From positions 1 to 13,327 of the forward strand of contig JBLNCE010000113.1 of the NCBI GenBank assembly GCA_050260415.1: DNA of 13,327 bases, read 5' to 3'. Positions 1 to 6,052 of the stretch are shown one piece after another; positions within the stretch are counted from its first letter, which is position 1, and every line of letters begins with the position of its first letter. The notes beneath the pieces are model-generated. The model was not told the DNA's origin and did not search any database. It saw only the letters and a program-made list of their open reading frames with translations. The DNA comes from JBLNCE01 sp050260415. Its GTDB lineage: Bacteria > Bacillota > UBA4882 > JAAYXC01. Both the position numbers and the translations under genes were made by a program.

Positions 1-210
1 AGGACGCCGCTACACAAGATCGGGAAGCCATCCGTGGCCGGGATGCGCCAGGTCCGGTCCCAGGCCTTCAGGCCCTTGCTTGGCGCAATGCGAATCCTCG
101 GTTTTTGCGAATCACGATAACGCGGTGAACCATCGCGTTTTCGTGATTCGATGGGATTGTTGATTCGCAATGCGCCGGTGTAGCGGTAGGCTGTCAGCCT
201 GCCGTCGGCC
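1..210. repeat. REP doublet (REPIN-like), left edge, interrupted by a nested hairpin
   Basis: Two REP-type units face away from each other. A minus-strand unit is cut by the window edge (1-13, reading GTAGCGGCGTCCT on the minus strand), and a full plus-strand unit lies at 180-210. The plus unit has the GTAG tetranucleotide followed by an imperfect palindrome (CGGTAGGCTG / CAGCCTGCCG), the layout known for REP sequences mobilised by RAYT transposases. A second short palindrome, GGCCTTCAGGCC, lies at 63-74. The same set recurs at 9192-9324, where it is not interrupted by a hairpin. No RAYT gene is visible, so mobilisation in trans is inferred. Confidence 0.7.
82..176 (-). repeat. Nested double-hairpin element, copy 1
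   Basis: The outer stem pairs 82-96 (GGCGCAATGCGAATC) with 162-176 (GATTCGCAATGCGCC), with one mismatch. The inner stem pairs 108-124 with 134-150, also with one mismatch, around the 9-nt loop 125-133. Unpaired spacers of about 11 nt separate the two stems on each side. On the minus strand the apical region reads AAAACGCGATGGTTCA, identical to the second element at 1555-1595. The element sits exactly between the GGCCTTCAGGCCCTTGC part and the GTAGCGG part of the REP doublet, which are nearly adjacent at 9260-9300. It could be an inserted MITE-like repeat or a structured RNA; I see no coding capacity. Confidence 0.75.
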
Positions 211-214
211 TACG

Positions 215-470
215 TTACCCCTCCAGTTCCACAATCGCCGTGTCTTTCGTGACGAACCTTACCAATCCCTGGATCGATTCCGCAAAGGAGTCATAAATCC
301 TGCCCGCGCTGCAGCAGCCCTTGGGTACCGTGTGGACGCTGTTGGCCACGTAGCCGACCTGGCCCACCGGATCCAGCTCGACCTTGACGGCCTCGGAGTC
401 GTGGGGGTTCTCGGGGTCCTTGGTCAGCTTGATGTGCAGACCGGGTTTGAAGATCATGCTGCCGAGATGA
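215..470 (-). pseudogene. 5'-truncated HIRAN-domain gene, left copy
   Basis: This stretch is about 92% identical by eye to the intact HIRAN gene at 9401-9697 and keeps its stop codon (215-217). It has lost the first ~15 codons, the start codon and the strong Shine-Dalgarno sequence. Homology ends near 470. After about six unrelated bases it resumes at TGACGGTCTC (479-488), which is one arm of the hairpin found upstream of the intact copy. So roughly 100 bp holding the 5' end were deleted. An internal ATG at 455-457 could give an 80-residue product, but it has no ribosome-binding site and would lack the first strand of the domain. I call it a pseudogene; residual expression cannot be excluded. 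Confidence 0.75.
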
Positions 471-548
471 TCGCCGAATGACGGTCTCGTTTGTGATGAA
501 AAAGTAATTGTGCGTTGATATGATGCTCATGATCAACTTCTGAGAGGC
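471..548. other. Short gap holding a deletion scar
   Basis: This stretch has no gene. It contains the leftover hairpin arm TGACGGTCTC at 479-488, whose partner is present in the right-hand copy (9752-9778) but deleted here. The rest is AT-richer sequence with no recognisable signal. Confidence 0.5.
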
Positions 549-1358
549 TTAGCGACAGGGGCCGTATCGCTCCTCAAACCGCGCCACCATTGAACGAATA
601 CGGGAATCGAGCAGCAGATAGACCCGGTCCGCGATATGTTTGGGGATTTGCTTGTAATAAGCCTGGGCAATGCCGCCCGTAATGCAGGCCAAGGTATCCG
701 CGTCCCCCCCGAGGGAGACAGCCTTGCGCACGGCATCCTCATAATCGGACGAATCCAAAAATGCGATCACGGCCTCGGGGACTGTACCCTGGCAGGTCAC
801 ATCGAAATGATATGTGGCGCGGATATCCGCCACACTCCGGTTGAGATCGTAGCCGAACTGTTTATTGATGTAAGAACGGATGGCGGCTTTATCTTCGCTT
901 TTCCGGGCCAAGAACGTCGCGGCGGCCGCCGCCTGCGCCCCCTTGACACCCTCGGGGTGGTTGTGGGTGACGGCCGCGCTCCAGGCGGCTTCCCGCAGCA
1001 CCTCCTCCAAGGTGTCAAAGGCGAAACCGATGGAACTCACCCGCATGGCCGAGCCATTGCCGCAACTGTTGTAAGGGCCGCTGTTTTCCTCCGCCAGCCA
1101 TCGTCGAAACATACCGCCGTAACCGGCGTGGGGATAGCGGCGGCCCCATAACCGGAGTTTGGCGGCATAGGCTTCCTTGGCCGCCCGCGCAGGAATCGGG
1201 CCCGTCCGGTCCATCACCACCTCCGCGACGGCGACCGTCAAAACCGTATCATCGGTAAAGTGGCAGAACTGGTCGAACAGGGGGAAATCCTCCTGATTTG
1301 TATGACGGCGGCCTTCGTAGACCGAGCCGATGATGTCGCCGGCGATGGCGCCAAGCAT
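549..1358 (-). CDS. ADP-ribosylglycohydrolase (DraG family), type A paralogue
   Basis: The predicted 269-aa enzyme would hydrolyse ADP-ribose from modified protein or another acceptor, using a divalent metal centre in the cytoplasm. Family signatures in order are GDIIGSVYE (residues 7-15), the metal-binding FTDDT (34-38), GYGGMFRRW (79-87), NGSAMR (101-106), THNHPEG (131-137) and the C-terminal metal motif GGDADT (217-222). All key acidic residues are present, so it should be active. The start is the ATG at 1356-1358, because GGGGAGGTG lies about 7 nt upstream. The frame stays open to 1592, but that extension runs through a REP doublet and is not coding. It is a divergent paralogue of the gene at 1656-2462, and a C-terminal fragment of the same type survives at 10451-10687. 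The true substrate is unknown. Confidence 0.9.
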   Translation of the reverse strand: MLGAIAGDIIGSVYEGRRHTNQEDFPLFDQFCHFTDDTVLTVAVAEVVMDRTGPIPARAAKEAYAAKLRLWGRRYPHAGYGGMFRRWLAEENSGPYNSCGNGSAMRVSSIGFAFDTLEEVLREAAWSAAVTHNHPEGVKGAQAAAAATFLARKSEDKAAIRSYINKQFGYDLNRSVADIRATYHFDVTCQGTVPEAVIAFLDSSDYEDAVRKAVSLGGDADTLACITGGIAQAYYKQIPKHIADRVYLLLDSRIRSMVARFEERYGPCR

Positions 1359-1364
1359 TATAGC

Positions 1365-1373
1365 CACCTCCCC
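1365..1373 (-). promoter_or_regulatory. Shine-Dalgarno site that fixes the DraG type A start
   Basis: The minus strand reads GGGGAGGTG, about 7 nt before the ATG at 1356-1358. It shows that translation starts here and not at the 78-codon-longer open frame that runs into the REP and hairpin sequence. Confidence 0.75.
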
Positions 1374-1430
1374 TGCTAAAGCCCCACCCAGGCTGTTCCG
1401 AACAAGATTTAGGCGGGCTGGGCCTTTACG

Positions 1431-1655
1431 TCGACGGCAGGCTGGGAGCCTACCGCTACATGAAATCCGGCAAGGGCCTAAAGGCCCTGGGTAAAACCCA
1501 GAATCCAAGCCACGGAAGGCTTGCCTGGAGCAAGGCAAATCATCCTGTTTAAGCGATTTGTCAAAACGCGATGGTTCAACGCGTTTTGACAAATCGGAGG
1601 TTCCGAAGATTTGCCTTGCTCCGGTGTAGCGGCGGTCTTCAGGCCGCCGTCGGCG
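1431..1655. repeat. REP doublet between the two DraG genes
   Basis: A minus-strand REP unit lies at 1431-1459 (GTAGCGGTAGGCTCCCAGCC on the minus strand), and a plus-strand unit at 1626-1655 (GTAGCGGCGGTCTTCAGGCC). Each has GTAG followed by a palindrome. The palindrome GGGCCTAAAGGCCC is at 1475-1488, next to the minus unit. The doublet fills most of the ~300-bp space between the two DraG genes and encloses the hairpin at 1527-1622. The rest of the spacer (1359-1430) shows only the ribosome-binding site. A doublet in a transcript could form a large hairpin and uncouple expression of the two genes; that is inference. Confidence 0.7.
1527..1622 (+). repeat. Nested double-hairpin element, copy 2
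   Basis: The outer stem pairs 1527-1541 (GGAGCAAGGCAAATC) with 1608-1622 (GATTTGCCTTGCTCC), perfect over 15 bp. The inner stem pairs 1555-1570 (GATTTGTCAAAACGCG) with 1580-1595 (CGCGTTTTGACAAATC), perfect over 16 bp, around the loop ATGGTTCAA. The plus strand carries the core AAAACGCGATGGTTCA seen on the minus strand of copy 1. The outer stem differs from copy 1 at three positions where both arms changed together. Both copies are followed on the plus strand directly by GGTGTAGCGG. No T-run follows the stem, so it is not a simple terminator. Confidence 0.8.
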
Positions 1656-2462
1656 TTAGCGCCACGCCCCGAACGTTTCCTCGAACCGCGCCAGCACCGC
1701 GCGGATCTCCGGATCGAGCAACGAAACGACGCGTTCTGCGATGGATGCCGGGATCTCTTTGTAATAGGCCTGAGCGATCCCGCAGGTAATGCAGGCCAGG
1801 GTGTCGCTGTCTCCCCCAAGAGAGACCGCCTTGCGCAGGGCGTCCTCGAAATCGCGCGAGGCCAGGAAGGCGGTGATCGCCTCGGGGACCGTACCCTGGC
1901 AGGTCACGTCGTAGGAATAGGAGTCGCGGATCTCTTCCAGGCTGCGGCCGAGGTCGTAGCCAAAGCTGCGCGTGATGTAATCGCGGATACCGTCCTTGTT
2001 CTCCCCGGTCCGGGCCAGGAAGATCGCGGACGCCGTGGCCTGCGCCCCTTTGATGCCCTCCGGGTGGTTGTGCGTGACCGCGGCGCTCCAGGCGGCTTCG
2101 CGGAGTGTTTCTTCCAAGGTCGGAAATGCGAAGCCGATCGGGCCCACCCGCATGGCCGAGCCGTTGCCGTAACTGTTGTATGGCCCGGCGGAGCCGTCCC
2201 GGAGCCAGGCGCGGAACATCCCGCCGTAGTCGGCGTCCGGGTAGCGGCGGCCCCACGCGCGCAGCTTGGCGGCGTAGAGGGTGGGGCCTGTCCGGTCGTC
2301 TAGGTCTTTAGGCCGATTGAGGAGAGCGTCGGCCACAGCGACGGTCATAACCGTGTCGTCGGTGAAGGCGGTGGATGGCTTGAAGAGCGGGAAGTCCTCC
2401 CGCTTTATGTTGTTATACTCATAGACTGAGCCAACGACATCGCCGATGATGGGGCCGAGCAT
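1656..2462 (-). CDS. ADP-ribosylglycohydrolase (DraG family), type B paralogue
   Basis: The predicted 268-aa ADP-ribosylglycohydrolase has GDVVGSVYE (residues 7-15), FTDDT (33-37), YGGMFRAW (79-86), NGSAMR (100-105), THNHPEG (130-136) and GGDSDT (216-221), so both metal-binding clusters are complete. The start is the ATG at 2460-2462 with AGGAAGG about 7 nt upstream; a GTG two codons earlier is too close to that site. It lies 69 bp after the DUF7662-like gene on the same strand and could be read through from the trio operon, as I see no terminator between them. It matches the broken copy at 10940-11443 better than it matches its neighbour at 549-1358, so the two DraG types predate the local duplication. 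Confidence 0.9.
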   Translation of the reverse strand: MLGPIIGDVVGSVYEYNNIKREDFPLFKPSTAFTDDTVMTVAVADALLNRPKDLDDRTGPTLYAAKLRAWGRRYPDADYGGMFRAWLRDGSAGPYNSYGNGSAMRVGPIGFAFPTLEETLREAAWSAAVTHNHPEGIKGAQATASAIFLARTGENKDGIRDYITRSFGYDLGRSLEEIRDSYSYDVTCQGTVPEAITAFLASRDFEDALRKAVSLGGDSDTLACITCGIAQAYYKEIPASIAERVVSLLDPEIRAVLARFEETFGAWR

Positions 2463-2531
2463 GGGCACACCTTCCTAACGGAACATTAGCTTTTGGGTAC
2501 AAGGCAGCGTTGTGCAACACAAAACTGATCG

Positions 2532-2795
2532 TCAGCCCGCCCTATGCCATGTTATGGTCTGCCCTAGTTCCACCTTGGCAACCTTCCAGCCTGCTTCACG
2601 CCAAGCTTCCGCCTGTACATGGGTATTCTCGTTTGCCCACCATGCGGAAAGCTGATATGCCGACTCGGGCAAAGTATCGTGGAGGATTGCTTCGATCTGC
2701 TTATAAGTCAGAGTCTCCTCTTCCTTGGTGGAGGCTTTCAAGAAGCGACCAAGGGGCTCGTACTTGCCTAACGCATTTTCCGCTTCATATAACAT
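2532..2795 (-). CDS. Small DUF7662-like protein downstream of the helicase
   Basis: This 87-aa protein starts MLYEAENALGKYEPLGRFL. The ATG at 2793-2795 has GAGGAGG (2803-2809) about 7 nt upstream, so the 11-codon-longer frame is not needed. The order of motifs, YEPLGRFL, then LTYKQIEAILHDTLPESA, then YQLSAWWANENTHVQAEAW, then GWKVAKVEL, matches from memory the small domain catalogued as DUF7662, found alone or joined to nucleases in defence regions. It lies 29 nt after the helicase stop, so it is probably the last gene of the same operon. Its function is unknown; DNA or target recognition is a guess. The family name needs a profile search. Confidence 0.75.
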   Translation of the reverse strand: MLYEAENALGKYEPLGRFLKASTKEEETLTYKQIEAILHDTLPESAYQLSAWWANENTHVQAEAWREAGWKVAKVELGQTITWHRAG

Positions 2796-2824
2796 GCCCT
2801 TTCCTCCTCTTTGGCTTCTAGACT

Positions 2825-5800
2825 TCAAGGAGCAAGATTGATTCGTAGAGCCAACAACGCCTCTACGTCAACATCGCTTTCCACCCTTCGATGGATATAG
2901 CTCACCAAGTCCTCCTGCCGCGGCTGCCCGAAGACCATTCTATACGCCGCCAAGGTGCGCCTCAGGCTGTCCATCTGCCCCAATTCCCGACTTAGCGGCA
3001 ACGCCGGCACGTGCCGCACGATCTTGCAGCCGCCATCTCTTTCATAGATCCAATACGGCACGAGATCACAGCAACCAGACGCTCTCTCCGCCGCGGCCAG
3101 CTCGAAAAGCCCCCCCCACGGATCGTCATGCGCCTTCGCCTTGCCATACAAAGACTTCAGGCCGTATTTCTCCGCCACGTTCTTACGTATGGCATGCCCC
3201 TTGTACCGGTGAATCCGGCCTTCCCTCTGCTCCAGGTCAACCGGGTTTGAGGGTAGGTTCCAGTGGTATATCTCATGGCAGTATTGGTGAAAGTCCAACC
3301 CCTCCTGGCCGATGGAGGTTGAGGCCAGGATGAAAGGCCGGAAGGGCGAGTTGAAGGCCTTGCGCACCTGGTCGGCGCGAGTCTCGAACCCGTCCTCCTC
3401 ACTTTTGTCGTCCCCATAGCGTAATGCGTACCGGCATCGGAGGCTATGGCGGACCAGGGCCGGAGGCGCTCCCAACTGCAACTCGTCAAAATCAAGGTTC
3501 ACCGTTCTGATGGAGACGACGGTTTCGATCTCGTCGGCTAATTCCTGGAGCGCCTTGGCCGCCGTCTTATCCATCAGCCCAAGGGCTTCGCGCAGGATGT
3601 GGAGATATTCGTCCATGACCGCTTGCAGATTGCCGCCGATGCAGTAGTCGAGCACCGCCTCCCAGTAGCGATCCTCTCCGGCCTCGTTTAGGCCGCGGAT
3701 GAGCGTAATGGAGTCGGGTTGGTTGAAAAGGGTTCGGAAACCCAGCCCTGCGCGCGCCGCCGAGGCCAGGACGGCATTGGTCTCGGTTGCCTGGTAATGG
3801 CGGAGCAGGGAACGCAGCGTCGTCACCCCGGGGGCGGCCATAGCAATTTTGGCCAAGACGGGGACTAGATCCTCCGGCGGTCGGCCCAGGGGTACCGGAT
3901 TATTAAAGAGCTTCCTGAACTCTCCTACATGTTCCGCGAAGCCTGTATCCCCCTCCGCTTCCCGTGGATTGCGCACCATTGCCTCCCAGACCAATCCTTC
4001 GGCGCGGCATTCAAGCCAAGACCCAACCTCGGCCGGGTGGTAGTGCCGGTCAAGCAGAGCCAGTGCAGCCCAGTACCATGACAAGTCGGGCAAAGGGTTT
4101 CCGTCGTCATGGGCATATTGAGCCAGGATTGGCGCTATCAGTTCCTGCAGACGCTCGGCGGCGACCTCCAAAACCTTGCCGGCTTGCGGTAGAGTGCCCT
4201 CCCCCAAGGAGATCGCTAGAGGATCCAGTGCCTCCGCCAGCGTCAAGCAGGGATACGAGAGCGCCAGGGCTGACATTCCCCCCGGCTTCCCGTCAACCAC
4301 GGGGAAGCGTAGGAGCGGCGCCCGACGCCGGCGGATTTCCTGATAGTCCGCGGATCCTTCGAGGGAGGTGACCATGCGTCTCTCCGCTTCATAGCTGCAA
4401 AGCATGGCGATGGCCTTGGGCACGACCTTCCATGAGGAGAAAACCAGCCCCTTGGTGAATCCCCTGAGCGCCGGATCACCGTACGGGCTGCCGGGTGTCT
4501 CATAATACGGCATTGACGGAGGCAACCAGAGCAGTCGCCAGGCACCGGTGTCCACCTTTTGCCCCATGAGGGTACGCAGCTTGGCATTGCCAGGATCGAT
4601 ACGGCTATACGTCTCGACCATTTCCCAGGGCAGCATGGCATCCTGGCAACCATCCAGCACCGTGGCATCGCACGAGGTGGCTGCTTCTTCAGCGCCCTGC
4701 GAGACTGTGAGTGCCTTCACCAGCTTTTCCTTGAGCTTATAACCCTGCCTGTCCATGATGCTCAGCACGTAGGGCGAGGACTTCCAGTACTCGATCGGCT
4801 CAGAGACGCCGAGCGCCTGTGCCACGGCGTCGAGGGCCGCGTAAGAACGGAGTTCGCGGCCGGTGAGCGAGCCAAGGTCCTCCCGGGATTCGACCACCAT
4901 GCCATCCCGAGCCGCGGTCGCGGGGAGCCGTTCCGTGCGCACCATGATCCGGCGCAAAGCGGTTTCGATTCCTTCCTTGGCCGCGTGTAGCCGCTCCAGG
5001 TTCCCGGGCTCCAGGTTGTACAGCTCCCGGCGGTAGCCCGCCAACTGCTCCGCAAAGACCTTCGTTTTTTCCTGCGAATTCATGAGGAACCCCACGGTGC
5101 GGAGGAAATCAGCGTAATGGTCGTTGTCTTCCGTCTCGTGGTAGATGGTGTACATCTTGTACGGTGTCGCCGAGAGGAGCAGGACCTTGGCCGCCGGATA
5201 ATTGAAGAGGGTTCGGGCCAGCCCCGCCACCTCGTCCTTGCCGTCCAGGAGGTCCTTGAAACGCTGGAATTCGTCCATGATGATCAAGTCGGGTTCCAGC
5301 TCACGGACGCAGGTCTCGGCCAGTGCCCGTCTCAGCTCGCCCACGAGCTTGAGCTGTTCCTCCCGATCCCGGCCCGGGACATGCTTGCGGGCATAACCGA
5401 ACATCTCCGCCAGTTCGTCGAAGCGGGCGCGGATCTCCGGCCGTTTCGCCAGGGTTTTAATAAAAGCGTCCTGCAGCCCCGGGTCGATCTGGTCCAGAGG
5501 AAATTGGTCGAGGCGCGCCAGCCAGTAGTCCCGCCTCTGGATGTAGCACTGCAAAAGGTTCTTGGGGCCGCTGATATTGCCGAACCCCCATCCTCTACGC
5601 AACATGTGGTAGATCAAGGCCCGCTCATGGGCCATGCCTTCGTGGGAGCGCAGGTCGAAGGATGTAGCGGGGGTGAAGGAGACGAAGTTCAGCTTATTGC
5701 CCTTGAGATCCCGGATCTGCATGGGCAGTAGCGTCAGGCGCGTGGAGAAGGCGATCTTCCTGTCGCCCTCGATGTTGAGCCGGTTCAGGTTCTGGTGGGC

Positions 5801-6052
5801 AATCTCGGCGTTGGCGCAGATATAGACGATGTCGATCCGGTCCACCCTGTCCCAGAGCCGCTCGATGGCCCGGGCGATGACCCCGCGGGCCACCATGGTC
5901 TTGCCCAAGCCGACCTCGTCGGCGACGAGGAACCGGTCAACCCGGTCGGGGTCCTCATAGAATCGCTTGATGACATAGTCCACCGTCCGGCGCTGGAAGT
6001 CCTTGAGCCGGCCGAGGATCCGCTCGACATCGGGCTTGGTCGTTGTGTTCAA
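2825..6052 (-). CDS. SNF2/DEAD-type helicase of a restriction-like trio
   Basis: A 1075-aa superfamily 2 helicase or translocase, probably the DNA motor of the trio. The Q-like region and Walker A are near residues 20-52 (DEVGLGKT, 45-52). The DExx box is DEFQ (260-263), motif III is SATP (294-297), motif V is around 913-926 (GQEGLDF), and motif VI is QREGRIHR (942-949). About 600 residues of unassigned sequence separate the two RecA-like cores, far more than a minimal helicase needs. The start is TTG at 6050-6052, overlapping the upstream TGA, with AAGGAGG upstream, which implies translational coupling to the PLD gene. No nuclease domain is evident, so cleavage would depend on the PLD protein. 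I recall a similar gene set described as a restriction-like (RL) defence system, but I have not verified that match. Confidence 0.88.
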   Translation of the reverse strand: MNTTTKPDVERILGRLKDFQRRTVDYVIKRFYEDPDRVDRFLVADEVGLGKTMVARGVIARAIERLWDRVDRIDIVYICANAEIAHQNLNRLNIEGDRKIAFSTRLTLLPMQIRDLKGNKLNFVSFTPATSFDLRSHEGMAHERALIYHMLRRGWGFGNISGPKNLLQCYIQRRDYWLARLDQFPLDQIDPGLQDAFIKTLAKRPEIRARFDELAEMFGYARKHVPGRDREEQLKLVGELRRALAETCVRELEPDLIIMDEFQRFKDLLDGKDEVAGLARTLFNYPAAKVLLLSATPYKMYTIYHETEDNDHYADFLRTVGFLMNSQEKTKVFAEQLAGYRRELYNLEPGNLERLHAAKEGIETALRRIMVRTERLPATAARDGMVVESREDLGSLTGRELRSYAALDAVAQALGVSEPIEYWKSSPYVLSIMDRQGYKLKEKLVKALTVSQGAEEAATSCDATVLDGCQDAMLPWEMVETYSRIDPGNAKLRTLMGQKVDTGAWRLLWLPPSMPYYETPGSPYGDPALRGFTKGLVFSSWKVVPKAIAMLCSYEAERRMVTSLEGSADYQEIRRRRAPLLRFPVVDGKPGGMSALALSYPCLTLAEALDPLAISLGEGTLPQAGKVLEVAAERLQELIAPILAQYAHDDGNPLPDLSWYWAALALLDRHYHPAEVGSWLECRAEGLVWEAMVRNPREAEGDTGFAEHVGEFRKLFNNPVPLGRPPEDLVPVLAKIAMAAPGVTTLRSLLRHYQATETNAVLASAARAGLGFRTLFNQPDSITLIRGLNEAGEDRYWEAVLDYCIGGNLQAVMDEYLHILREALGLMDKTAAKALQELADEIETVVSIRTVNLDFDELQLGAPPALVRHSLRCRYALRYGDDKSEEDGFETRADQVRKAFNSPFRPFILASTSIGQEGLDFHQYCHEIYHWNLPSNPVDLEQREGRIHRYKGHAIRKNVAEKYGLKSLYGKAKAHDDPWGGLFELAAAERASGCCDLVPYWIYERDGGCKIVRHVPALPLSRELGQMDSLRRTLAAYRMVFGQPRQEDLVSYIHRRVESDVDVEALLALRINLAP

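Noticed and set aside
82..176. Retron-type msr-msd RNA or CRISPR-like repeat
   Set aside because: The nested inverted repeats recall a retron, but no reverse transcriptase is present. There are also no regular spaced direct repeats of CRISPR type.
291..536. Minus-strand frame of 81 codons beginning MIMSIISTHNYFF
   Set aside because: It is out of frame with the HIRAN homology and yields an R/G-rich shadow translation past the deletion scar.
1359..1592. 78-codon N-terminal extension of the DraG type A frame
   Set aside because: It runs through a REP unit and part of the double hairpin, has no family similarity, and a good Shine-Dalgarno site marks the ATG at 1356-1358.
1611..2303. Plus-strand open frame of 230 codons
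   Set aside because: It is a mirror of the DraG type B gene with low-complexity G, A and R-rich sequence and begins in a REP unit.
2463..2531. Terminator between the DUF7662-like and DraG type B genes
   Set aside because: Only a short GTTGTGCAAC palindrome is seen, without a T-run on the minus strand, so it does not qualify.
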